A stretch of DNA of 63,469 nucleotides, taken from Clostridium sartagoforme AAU1. GTDB lineage: Bacteria > Bacillota > Clostridia > Clostridiales > Clostridiaceae. The notes beneath the pieces are model-generated. The model was not told the origin of the DNA. It saw only the letters and a list, made by a program, of their open reading frames with translations, and ran no database searches. The stretch is taken from positions 1-63,469 of the forward strand of contig NZ_ASRV01000205.1 of the NCBI RefSeq assembly GCF_000401215.1. The letters run 5' to 3'. This document shows positions 48,605 to 58,184 of the stretch, piece after piece. Each line of letters begins with the position of its first letter. The stretch's first letter is position 1. The position numbers and the translations under genes were made by a program.

Positions 48605-48757
48605 ATGTATATTGAAAAGATTAAGAAAAAGAAAAATAAAAGAGTTTTATCAGGAGATATAAAACCTACTGAGTGTATGAAATTATTAGGTATAACAAGA
48701 CCTACGTAGTATAGATATAGAAAAGAATATGAAGATATATATAAGTGGGTATTTTAA
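48605..48757 (+). pseudogene. Remnant of a resolvase/invertase C-terminal domain
   Basis: The frame reads MYIEKIKKKKNKRVLSGDIKPTECMKLLGI then has TAG where resolvases usually have an aromatic or small residue, and continues YRYRKEYED. The pattern GDIKPTECMKLLGITRPT resembles the helix-turn-helix that ends small serine recombinases. No catalytic domain is nearby, so it is a fragment. Confidence 0.45.
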
Positions 48758-48811
48758 ATAGAGGATATTGCCAAATTCTGTAGAATTAGTTCTATGGAAG
48801 GAGGTGATCAC

Positions 48812-49582
48812 ATGGAAAAAGATATATTTAATAAAAAGGAAATTATTAGAGCAAGGAGAGATATCCAAGGATGCATGGAAGATATTCTGAATAATTTTGG
48901 AAGAACTATGTACCATGTTAATATAAAAAGGTTTATTAATTTAATAGAATTTAATAGAGTCCTAAAGTTTTTAACAGCTCCTTTCTATGATTTAGATACA
49001 AATAATATTGAAGAAGATGATGATGGCTGGATAGAGTTAAATATTTCAGATTCTATAGACTATCAAATTGCGTATGTATTTAAAAAGTTTAAGTATTTTT
49101 CAAGTGTTGATGACCAGCTAGTGGAGTATAACTTTTTATATGATGTGTTTAGAAATACTTCAAGCTATGAAAATGTAGAAATATGGAATAATGAAGTTGT
49201 TAAACCTTGTTTTAGAGAAATTTTATTTAGAATAGATGATTTAATTGAAGATCTTCCAAAAGAAGAGGAGGTAAATGCTAAATATATGAGTATAATAAAT
49301 ATTGGAAGTATAAGTAATGCCAACGGAAATTTAGCTATAGGTGATAAAAATATACAAAACAATAATTCAGTAGATTTATTTGAGGATATTATTAGACTAA
49401 TTAATGAAAATATTAATGATGACTATGAGAAAGAAGAGGCTTTAAGGATAGCAAATGAACTTAAAGATAATCAGAATAAAGGCAGCTTTAAAGATATTGT
49501 TCCAAAGTTTATAGCAGCAACAGCGAAATATGGACCTATTTTTTTAGGAATGTGGCAAACATTACAAAATATTTGTGATTAA
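48812..49582 (+). CDS. Unknown cargo protein with the SNANGNLAIGDKN motif
   Basis: 256 residues from ATG 48812, after GGAGGTGATC. About residues 1-165 are an acidic helical domain. The middle has SISNANGNLAIGDKN, a Gly/Asn-rich string often seen at the junction between sensor and effector parts of bacterial conflict proteins. The C-terminus (IVPKFIAATAKYGPIFLGMW) is hydrophobic and may insert into membranes. A terminator closes the unit. Inference: membrane-acting effector of the preceding TPR group. Confidence 0.6.
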   Translation: MEKDIFNKKEIIRARRDIQGCMEDILNNFGRTMYHVNIKRFINLIEFNRVLKFLTAPFYDLDTNNIEEDDDGWIELNISDSIDYQIAYVFKKFKYFSSVDDQLVEYNFLYDVFRNTSSYENVEIWNNEVVKPCFREILFRIDDLIEDLPKEEEVNAKYMSIINIGSISNANGNLAIGDKNIQNNNSVDLFEDIIRLINENINDDYEKEEALRIANELKDNQNKGSFKDIVPKFIAATAKYGPIFLGMWQTLQNICD

Positions 49583-49585
49583 TGA

Positions 49586-49615
49586 AGGAACTCTCAATAA
49601 TGAGGGTTCTTTTTA
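49586..49615 (+). terminator. Rho-independent terminator
   Basis: Stem GAACTCTCA / TGAGGGTTC with an ATAA loop, then TTTTTAT. Confidence 0.82.
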
Positions 49616-49652
49616 TATAGGAGGAATTATGATTGTATTATACTAGTTTTAA

Positions 49653-49847
49653 ATGAAAAGGTGTGGTAAAGAAATTATATTATTAACAGAACCACTAAAT
49701 AGCACATTGAAGGATGGTAAATATATATCATGTTCTCATTGTGGTAGTAAAAATTTATTTAAAGAAACTGAAACTGATGATCTTAGGGAATGTATGAAAG
49801 CTAGAAGATATAAAAGAGATTCTAGGGGTTGTATTGAACAGTATTAA
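49653..49847 (+). CDS. Small zinc-ribbon protein, Com-like
   Basis: 64 residues with CGK near the start and CSHCGSKN in the middle, similar in layout to Com-type translational regulators. ATG 49653 has no ribosome site; the proper site GGAGGAATT precedes an in-frame ATG at 49629 that is followed by TAG and TAA before this ATG. The gene may therefore be impaired at its start. Confidence 0.5.
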   Translation: MKRCGKEIILLTEPLNSTLKDGKYISCSHCGSKNLFKETETDDLRECMKARRYKRDSRGCIEQY

Positions 49848-49898
49848 AAGGAAATTTATTAATCTTGTAGAATATTAATTCTATGGGAGGGATTGGTT

Positions 49899-50636
49899 GT
49901 GGATGAGAAGTTAAATAATTTAATAATAAAATTCGGAGATGAAAAATGGATAGATAAGTTGTATTCAGGTGAAATTTTTATGCAACCATTAAAATCTTAT
50001 ATAGATTTAGAGAGAGAAGAAAAGAGGAAGGGACAAGGAGATAAAAATGAAGCATCATTAAGAAGTAAATTAATTGACTATAAATTTTCTTGTGAAAACT
50101 CTAGTGAGCAAATGGATTTATTTCTTAATTTATTAAATAATGGAGAAGATGCTACTTTTACATTTAGATACAAAGATGATGAAAGGTATTTAACTTCTTG
50201 TTTTTATAAGGTAGATGCTGAAAGATTTGTTTTTATTGGTGAAGAAGATGATAAAAAATATTATCAATATAATTTTACTAATGAAGAGAAAGAAATTTTT
50301 AGTTCTTGGGGTAATAGTGCTTTGATTATTAATAGTAAAGTATTTTTTAATGCTATAAAGACTTGTTTATCAAATATAGACAGTAGATTAGGTAAGGTGA
50401 ATTATTATTGTGAAGATAACTTACCTGAAGAAGCACTTTTAGATTACCAACAAAAGAAAGTAAGTAGATTGTTTTGGAAAGATGAATTTTTTAAACATCA
50501 AAATGAATATAGATTTGTAATTGCTGAAAAATCAGATAAAGGAAAAGTTGTTGCAAATTTAGGTAGCCTTAAAGAAATATCTATGAAATATAATTCTTCT
50601 CAATTAGTAACAGATGGATTTATTTATATAGTATAA
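49899..50636 (+). CDS. DUF2971-like cargo protein
   Basis: 245 residues from GTG 49899, 8 bases after GGGAGG. The start LIIKFGDEKWIDKLYSGEIFMQPLKSYIDLE and the later FWKDEFFKHQNEYRFVI follow the pattern of DUF2971-type proteins (opening segment with a sheet and a conserved aromatic-Glu-Arg near the end). The biochemical role is unknown. It is followed by R1 copy B. Confidence 0.5.
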   Translation: MDEKLNNLIIKFGDEKWIDKLYSGEIFMQPLKSYIDLEREEKRKGQGDKNEASLRSKLIDYKFSCENSSEQMDLFLNLLNNGEDATFTFRYKDDERYLTSCFYKVDAERFVFIGEEDDKKYYQYNFTNEEKEIFSSWGNSALIINSKVFFNAIKTCLSNIDSRLGKVNYYCEDNLPEEALLDYQQKKVSRLFWKDEFFKHQNEYRFVIAEKSDKGKVVANLGSLKEISMKYNSSQLVTDGFIYIV

Positions 50637-50656
50637 TTAAGAGGAGATGATAAAGC

Positions 50657-50953
50657 ATGAATATACTATTTGAATTTCCTAGTGATGAAGCTCGTAATAA
50701 ATGGCTGCTTTATCACTACTTAAAAAACTCTAAAAATTTGTTTGGTTACCATAGGTAGTATGGAAATTAGAACAAATAAGTTTAGAGTTTTTTACAAGAT
50801 ATATATCTACAAAAAGAAGATAATACTGCAACTCCTATTAGAGAGTATGAACCCAAAAAAAAGTATATTTTGAGTGTAGCGATAAAAAAGTTGGCTTTAA
50901 ATTCTTATTTAGGTGGAACAGCTGTAGCTAGTCCTCCTAAATGTGAATTTTAA
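50657..50953 (+). pseudogene. Broken small gene, about 98 residues, ending ALNSYLGGTAVAS
   Basis: ATG 50657 follows AGAGGAGATGA. The frame MNILFEFPSDEARNKWLLYHYLKN is interrupted twice, near 50,737 and in the T6 run 50,788-50,793. Restoring both gives a protein through REYEPKKKYIL to PKCEF. Its last 30 residues match the peptide upstream of R1 copy A. Unknown family. Confidence 0.4.
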
Positions 50954-50984
50954 GCCAGCACATCTAAAATATAAATGAAAAGAA

Positions 50985-51216
50985 AACAATGAAAGACCTA
51001 TGCCAGCACCTTGTGTGATAGTATAGGTTTTTCTTTGTGATAAGTTAAAAACATTTAGAGTTATATATAGCACTGCACCCTGTCGGGTACCCAAATAAAG
51101 GACTAGTCTTATGCTTAGAGATACTTGCTGCATAAAGAGTTCGACTTTGAGAAACCTTTATGCTGCTAGTAGCTCTAGCTAATGACCTGTCCTTTTTTGG
51201 GTGACAGTTAAGGTGC
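50985..51216 (+). ncRNA. Structured RNA element R1, copy B
   Basis: 232 bases, starting AACAATGAAAG and ending GACAG-TTAA-GGTGC like copy A. The hairpin GCAC/GTGT here contains a G-U pair that only works on the + strand, and GCATAAAG/CTTTATGC is perfect where copy A has one mismatch. It ends about 230 bases before the next gene. Confidence 0.8.
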
Positions 51217-51448
51217 ATTAATTAGAATTGAAATAGTATTATTGATTATTAATATTAAATTAATCTTTGTAAGGAACTAAATAAAAGCATTTAAAAGTTT
51301 GTTTTATAAACTTTCTGTAAAAATCACGTAATATATAATAACTGATGATTTGTAGACAATAATGAAAGGATATATACTTAATTTTAGTGAGGTACATACG
51401 TATGCAGATCAATTAGATATGAAAATATTATTTAGAGGGGAAATAGTT

Positions 51449-52216
51449 ATGAGTTATAAGTTTTATTCAAAAGAAGAGGTTAGAGATAAATATATCGCAA
51501 AGGGGAGTTTTTACAGTGTTGAACAAGGTTACTATAAGGGATATCGTAATGATCTTCATATATTAGACAGAAATTTAGTGGAGAGTGGACTAAACTTAAC
51601 ATATAGTAAGCCAGACATTTTATTTATAATGATGAATCCTGGAGGTTCAGAACCAATTAATAAACAGATCAACAGTTTAACAAAAGATAATCTTGTTAAG
51701 TGGTTATTAAAAGACAATTTAGTTGATGCGATACCAGATGAAACTCAAGATCAGATAATGAGAATAATGTGGAATACGGGAGCACAGCATAGTAGAATAA
51801 TTAATATATCTGATATTAGAGAAGGGAGCAGTAAAAAATTCTATCCACTAATTAAGGGCATTGAGGATATCCATAGTATTTTTTCAAATGAGAGAACTAA
51901 TGAACTTGATAATGTGTTTGGAAATTTTGACTCTGATACTTTTATATTTAAGGCATGGGGAGTAAATGAGAACTTATCTTTTAGAAGCCTTGTAGGACAA
52001 TGTCTTAAAAAATTATCTAAAGAGGCTAATGTAATAGGATTAGAAAAAAACAATGACGAGTTCTTATGTTATCATCCATATTCACCTAATCCAAAAGTTT
52101 TAGAGTTATGGTTTAACAATGCTATGGAATTAATTTACAAAGAGATTCCAGAAGAATGGTTTTCGATGTTGAAAAGAAAATATGATAAACTTCCTAGCAA
52201 AGCAAGCAACACATAA
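51449..52216 (+). CDS. Cargo protein resembling DUF1643/uracil-glycosylase-like proteins
   Basis: 255 residues from ATG 51449, after GAGGGG; the frame is open upstream to 51362 but without support. The segment KPDILFIMMNPGGSEP resembles the LFIMLNPS core of DUF1643 proteins, and CYHPYSPNPK may correspond to a second active-site-like loop. Reaction unknown. It lies alone between R1 copy B and a 640-base gene-poor stretch. Confidence 0.5.
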   Translation: MSYKFYSKEEVRDKYIAKGSFYSVEQGYYKGYRNDLHILDRNLVESGLNLTYSKPDILFIMMNPGGSEPINKQINSLTKDNLVKWLLKDNLVDAIPDETQDQIMRIMWNTGAQHSRIINISDIREGSSKKFYPLIKGIEDIHSIFSNERTNELDNVFGNFDSDTFIFKAWGVNENLSFRSLVGQCLKKLSKEANVIGLEKNNDEFLCYHPYSPNPKVLELWFNNAMELIYKEIPEEWFSMLKRKYDKLPSKASNT

Positions 52217-52858
52217 CAAAATTTCTATTTGAAGTTGCTTTAATGAACATAGACAAGATATACATACAAAATTATAAGCTTATTAGGTTAAAATTAGTAA
52301 CTAAAGTTTCAGGAGTATAGTGAAATGATAGGTAACTTAGAATATTGTATCATGAAACGTGCTCTAAGAAATTTAGGTTTTTGATAGAAATGGGAAAATA
52401 CATTTAAAATGAGAATTATTTTCATCTTCAAATTCTACTAAGTACATACATTTTTATGACAATATTCTTGATGTTTTTTAGAGAAATTCAAATTTTCTTG
52501 ATTATCAGAAAGTATATTTACATCATCGATATAGTTAACAGCACTATTTAATATTTCTATCTATTCCATATATTTATCTCCTAACAATAAAATCCTATAA
52601 TTTAAATAACTTTATATATATTTCTTCAGTATAACTATAGAAATATATATACTACTGGAATGATGAATAAGCTATAAAAAATTTTCTTAGAAATAGAATA
52701 TCAAGAAACCTACCTTTAGTCTTTTCTAATCATATATCTTAAGAGCTTTTGATTATGTTCAGGTAAATTTGATTCATGAATAGAAGAAAGCGGATAATGT
52801 CAATAATTAGAACAAGATATTGTATTTTAATAGTATAAGAGAAGCGGGGTTTTAGGAA
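52217..52858. other. Gene-poor stretch of about 640 bases
   Basis: AT-rich. Apart from a broken short minus-strand frame at 52,438-52,569 I see no gene, strong hairpin or repeat. Confidence 0.5.
52438..52569 (-). pseudogene. Short minus-strand frame with a stop at codon 3
   Basis: AGGAGA precedes ATG GAA TAG, after which the frame continues 40 codons with coding character (IEILNSAVNYIDDVNILSDN) and ends KNVCT. A small gene probably lost by a nonsense change. No homologue recognised. Confidence 0.3.
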
Positions 52859-54513
52859 ATGCTCAAGTTGGAAGAGTATATTGTTAAGAGAAAAAGGGAA
52901 GATAAACTTGATGAATTCGATTTTAAGAAACATTCAGAAAATATGGCAAATATTATTAAGTATGTAACAGATTATTTTAATAATTATTTGAATTTAGAGG
53001 ATTACGATTATGAAAAGATAAAAACACAACAAACAGTAGATAAGTTTAAGAATGATATAGAAAAAAGATATCCAGAAACAAATGAATATATAATATCTTA
53101 TTATTTAGATAATAAAAAAGATTAGATAAATATGTTGCTAAAGCTTTTGAAGAAATGAAAGATAGTGAATTATTTTATAAAGAAGAGGATTTTAAAAAAG
53201 TTGCAGAGTACGTTATTGAGAAAAAATTATATGTTCCTATGAATGAAACCTTAAGTAATAAATTAACTATAATGGCACAAGAATATAAACAAAATGAAAG
53301 TGAAGCTCCATCTATTTCAGAAATGAAGGAGCTTGATAATTCAGTAGTAGATTGGGTAAAGAGTGTATTTAGAAAATATAATGTAAATTTACTGAATTAT
53401 GCAAGTGCGGTTGCATATCATTATTACGAAACTTATGTTGTAACAGAATATAATAGAGATACAAATACTTTTTATCATATTAATAAGTACGACTATAGAT
53501 ATCAAGAAAATCCATTTGATATTAATGATATTTACGCTAGAAATGAGCATAGAGAGTTCATTAAGGAACATAGGGGTGAACTTGAAATGCTGATAATGTA
53601 TTGTTGGCTAAATGATGAAATAAAAGATTTAGATTATTGGCCAGAATATGTTCAACTTTGCATTGATTCAAATAGAGTAAAGTTATCCAAAAGAAAGCGT
53701 GTGTTTAAGCCAGTTCAGATTTCTAATATTAATTATCCAAATGAAATAGTTACTGGATGTAAGTATATTGAAACAGCTAATGGTTTAATTGAAAAAGATC
53801 CCGGAAAGGATTATATATTAAGGATAGTTTATAGAAAAAATAATGATGAAATATGGAAAGATAAAATGTTATTAGAGTCTATAATCAAAAATATAAAAAG
53901 TAGCTTTAATAGATATGGAGCTGCTAGTCTTATAGAATTTCAATCACCATATAAATCGGTAGAATATAGTAAAGAAAAGTTTTTTGATTATTATAAAATA
54001 TTTGAAAAAGGTTTATGTAGATTTAAAAATACTAAAATAGCTATAATAAATGGATACATAAAAGGTAGCAAAGGAAAAGAATTTTTATTTTCAAATATAG
54101 ATGACATTGTTAATTTACATAATATCTGCAAAGAGTTAAATCTAAAATTAAAGTTATCAGTTGATTTTACTGATAGTAATAGAAAAAATATTTTAAAAGA
54201 AAAATTGGAAGATACAATTAATGCTTTAGCTTCAATTAGAAGCTTTATAGTTGGAATTCATCTTAATAGTATTGATGATTGGAGTAATTATAGGGATATA
54301 TATGTTGAAGACAGTAGACATGAATATATGAGTATTTATGAATATCCAACAGTATCAACTTTTATGAAAGGGTTAGCTACAATTGTACAGGATGGTAAAA
54401 TTAGATATTTAATTCCAGAGAAAGTTAAAAATGAAGAGGTACTTGAAGCCTTAATAGATTTATTATATCGTGCTGGATTTAGTTTTGAAAAAGGTGTTGG
54501 TGCTGATGAATAG
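52859..54513 (+). pseudogene. Large unknown cargo protein, about 551 residues, frameshifted
   Basis: The frame from 52859 (MLKLEEYIVKRKRED) ends in the A6 run at 53114-53119; one more A gives KKRLDKYVAKAFEEM and joins the frame to 54513. The N-terminal half is helical and acidic; the second half alternates strands and helices (YILRIVYRKN, TKIAIINGYIKG, LKLKLSVDFTD, FIVGIHLNSIDDW), which could be a barrel-like fold. No catalytic motif was recognised. It overlaps the next gene by 8 bases, so the two form a coupled pair. Confidence 0.65.
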
Positions 54514-55479
54514 TAGTGAAATAAATATATATGATGAAATTGAATTTGATGCATGGGTTAAAAAGATTAATACTATATTAGATGAAAAGAATTATTGCCA
54601 TATAATTGAAGAACATTGTCGTGAGATGGACTATAGAAAAAATAAAAGGAAAGATAATTATCTAGAAAATTTACCTCCTAATATTAGTTGGAAGTTGAAA
54701 GGAGAATTTTTTCTTTACCAAAAGGAAAAGAAAAAAATGTATTAGATATTAATACTTCAGAAAAAAAGAGAGATAAAGCATATAGATTTATGAGTATATT
54801 TATAAGTTGTATTTCAAAAATTGGCGGTAGAGTATATGTTGATTCAATGGAAAATAACGATAACACAATGATTACTTTATTGGGAAGTAAATATAAATGT
54901 AGTTTATATGAAAAGCAAGTTAAGTTAAGAGATAAGGCAAAAACCGAAGAAAGAAATATGAGACCTTTATATGATTTAGAATATACTGGAGAATTATACT
55001 TTAAAATTTTAGGCGAAAATAAAGATATAAATAAAAAGGATACCTGGGAATTGTTGCAGACAATAGAAATTTCTAATTCAGGGGATATAAAAGGTAAATT
55101 AATAGAGCTGTTTTATAAGTTAAGAGATGATGTTATATCTAAAAAGATTATTATAGATCAAGAAATGGAAAAGAAACAAGAAGAGATAAAAAAAGAAATT
55201 AAAAAATTGGAAGAAGAGAAGATACGTGAAGAGCAAGTTCGTATAGAAAAAGAAAATTTGATAAAAAAACAAAAGATGCAAGAAAATATAAACAATCATA
55301 TGGATAAATGGGAGCATATTAATAAAGTTTTAATGTATGTTAATAACTTACGTTCCATGATAGGTGCAAGTGACAACGAAAAAAATCTAATTTTAAAGTA
55401 TTGTGATTATGTTGAAAAAATCTATAGTAAATCAAAGTTTTATGAAGAAATATTAGAATTTTCACAAAAACTAGACTAA
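54506..55479 (+). pseudogene. Partner protein with C-terminal coiled coil, about 324 residues, frameshifted
   Basis: ATG 54506 lies inside the end of the preceding gene. The frame breaks in the T6 run at 54707-54712; one more T gives GEFFSLPKGKEKNVL and joins the frame to 55479. A mixed N-terminal domain is followed by a long charged coiled coil (residues about 210-265, KKQEEIKKEIKKLEEEK) and a helical end. Coupling with the upstream gene marks a two-gene module. Function unknown. Confidence 0.65.
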
Positions 55480-55594
55480 TAAGAAGAATAAGTTAAGTAG
55501 TTGGTGAAGTAAGTTAAAAGATGAGAAAAAAGAAAAAATTAAGCAGTATAGTGAAAATGAAAAATATATTTTAGTTTAACCTCATCTTTAGATT

Positions 55595-55730
55595 CCAAGG
55601 CACAGGGAAAAGAGGAGAATAGCGTTGCTACTATTCCCCTCTTTTCTTTGTGTCTTGGATTATTAGAGCTCAATAGTTTCGTCATTACCCTGGGTTAGGG
55701 TGGGAAACCCCTTTAAAATCAAAGTAATAG
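55595..55730 (+). ncRNA. Structured RNA element R2, copy 1
   Basis: A hairpin with a nearly unbroken 28-bp stem (CCAAGGCACAGGGAAAAGAG... against ...CTCTTTTCTTTGTGTCTTGG) and an 8-base loop. Several pairs are G-U that hold only if the + strand is the RNA. It is followed by ATTACCCTGGGTTAGGGTGG and AAACCCC. The same order and tail, with a differently sequenced stem, occur at 62,523-62,650 on the other strand. Confidence 0.7.
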
Positions 55731-56143
55731 ATAAAAATTACTGAAGCGAGTTTCGAGCTTGAGTAAGATTTTAGATATTGCTACATTATGATTGAGTAAT
55801 ATTGAAGTAATTACAATTAATGATAATGAAGTTTTCCAAGCAAAATCAATTAGTGTGTATATACTTAGGGCATAATTCAATAATCTTTGATAAATACCAG
55901 GATTCGGGTTATTTGTTGATGAATTTGGTAGAATAATGAAGAAATAAATCATGCGGGTTTATAGTGCAGAATGTAGAAGAATACATTTCTAGGAAAAAGA
56001 AGATAAGATTAATATACTTTAACATATCAGTTTATAAACAAAATTATAGTTATTATATTTTATTAAAAAAAAATTATATTTATGTTAAAATATATATATT
56101 GAGGATAAAAAAGGCGGATTATATTAAATAAGAAGGGGGAAAT
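55731..56143. other. Non-coding stretch before the DUF6414 gene
   Basis: About 410 bases. A + strand frame near 55,750-55,870 has some coding character (LSNIEVITINDNEVFQAKS) but is cut by stops, so it is at most a remnant. The last 100 bases are AT-rich and probably hold the promoter of the next operon. Confidence 0.4.
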
Positions 56144-56899
56144 ATGAGGAGTAAGAAAGAAAAGAAAACCAGTAAAATAATAAAAGTAATATATTTTGAT
56201 GAATGTTCGGCTACAGATTTTTTAGAAATTACAAATGGTGGAAAGGTTAATGTGGTAGATGAGGAGTCTAAAGGGAAAACAAAACAAGTAGATTTTAATA
56301 TTGCAGAAAAGTTAGGAGTTAAACTGAAACTATTCTCATTTGTAGATACAGGCGTCGAACAGAAATTAAATGGTCAAGCAAAATATTTAGGACAAAGCTT
56401 GATGAAAACAACATTATCCAATACTGTTTTATCTGATTACATAAATACGGTAGCGAATGAAGAGAGTATAATGGTATTTAAGGGATTCAAATTGAGTGCA
56501 TATCCAAATTCTTTAGCTCACTTCAAAATGTTTTCACCTTATAGTATTTTAAATAATGATGACAATGGTAGTTTAAATATATCAAAGCTAGATGAAGCAT
56601 TAGAAAGTGCAAAAGGATATTATGAATTAATTGCAGAAAATGGAGATAATCCAAAGAAGATTTTAAGATTCAATATAAAGGCATTTAGAAATAATTATGG
56701 GATTTCAGATGTAATAAAAATGGACCTAACATATCATGCTATAAAAGTTGGAAGTTTTCCAGAAGAAAGATTAACAATGGAAAATGAGTTCCAACAGTTA
56801 AAAAATGATTTAACAGTAATAGAAACATTAGATAATAAAAAGAAAGAGAATATATTGGATGTATATGATGTAATATTAGCGGGGGTAACTAATGAATAA
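56144..56899 (+). CDS. DUF6414-like protein
   Basis: 251 residues from ATG 56144 after AAGGGGGA. The opening IKVIYFDECSATDFLEITNGGK and the middle SDYINTV are the pattern I associate with DUF6414. The family is of unknown function and is found in accessory regions. It overlaps the AAA+ gene by 8 bases, so the two are co-expressed. Call from memory of the pattern, not a search. Confidence 0.6.
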   Translation: MRSKKEKKTSKIIKVIYFDECSATDFLEITNGGKVNVVDEESKGKTKQVDFNIAEKLGVKLKLFSFVDTGVEQKLNGQAKYLGQSLMKTTLSNTVLSDYINTVANEESIMVFKGFKLSAYPNSLAHFKMFSPYSILNNDDNGSLNISKLDEALESAKGYYELIAENGDNPKKILRFNIKAFRNNYGISDVIKMDLTYHAIKVGSFPEERLTMENEFQQLKNDLTVIETLDNKKKENILDVYDVILAGVTNE

Positions 56900-58003
56900 T
56901 ATTACTATTTTTAATGGTCCAAGCTATAAGTTTAAAGAGATAATACCCAATAGAGATATATGTACATTCTTGGAATTAGTAGATGAAGATGATTCAGATA
57001 GAAGAACATATTTACATACTGTACCTGGGCAAAATGATATAGACAATAAGGAAAAAGAATATATCAAGAATTTAATAATATATTCAACAGACTATGCTAG
57101 TGTAAATAAACATGTAATTTTAAACTTTACTAATTTCTTAGAGAAATGGGAAATAGAAAATATATATGTTCAAAACCCCCAGAGACTCTAGTAAATAATT
57201 TATATAAAAGAAATAAGAATATAAAGATAATAAATCATGAATATAAAAAAATTGAACTAGATTTAATAAAAAAAATTATCAATCAATTTTCATTTAAAAT
57301 CATTGGGCAAGATAGTATAAAGGATGAATTAGGTGCTACACTTTATCAAAATTTAAGGATGGAAGAAAATAAGCCTTTAGTAGTTATGTTATATGGGGAA
57401 TCAGGTGTAGGGAAAACAGAAAGTGTTAAATTTATTGCAAATTTATTAGAAGAGGACCTGTTTAGAAAACAATTTTCAATGTTCCAAAATGAAGCATATT
57501 CTACATATTTGTTTGGAGGAAAACATAACGAACTAAGCTTTGCTCAAGAATTATTAGAAAGAAAATCAAATATTATATTACTTGATGAATTCGACAAATC
57601 AAATAATATTTTCTATAGTGCCTTTTATCAAATGTTTGATGAAGGAATTTTAGAAGATACTAATTATAAAGTTAACTTACAAAATTCAATTATCTTTGTA
57701 CGTCTAATTATAAGACTGAAGATGAAATTAAGAAAAAACTGGGATGAACCAATATATTCTAGATTTGATTCGTTTATAAAATTTAATAGTATTAGCTTGG
57801 AAAGTAGAAGAAAAATAATTAATATTCAATTTGAAAGAGAGTATTTAAGGTTATCTGATAAAGAAAAGGAAATAATCGATAAATATAATGGTATAAATGA
57901 GATTTTAGACAAGTTAGCTAAAAATAATAATAATATCAGATATATGGGCAATATGCTTCGAAAGATAATATATATTATTATTATTAGGGAGCTTAATAAA
58001 TAA
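56892..58003 (+). pseudogene. Clp-like AAA+ ATPase with frame breaks
   Basis: The first 99 residues end in the C5 run at 57176-57180; one more C gives VQNPPETLVNNLYKR and continues to 58003, about 370 residues. Walker A YGESGVGKTES (near residue 172) and Walker B NIILLDEFDKS match the Clp/AAA_2 group. Between 57,695 and 57,745 the frame drifts: adding a T and removing one restores FCTSNYKTEDEIKKKLGEP, the sensor-1 region, ahead of the arginine finger IYSRFD. Likely partner of the DUF6414 protein. Confidence 0.75.
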
Positions 58004-58184
58004 AGTACTTTAGAAATAATTTCACTTTAATAACCTTGTATCTAATTGTAATAGCGTGTCAGACAAGCTTAGATCTCAAAATACACTGATTAAATGTTAG
58101 TAGTAAGTTAATAGAAATCACGTAATGCTTCGGGCAGTATTGTTTTAAAAAACATTAAAAATAAAATCTTAAAGGAGATAACCA

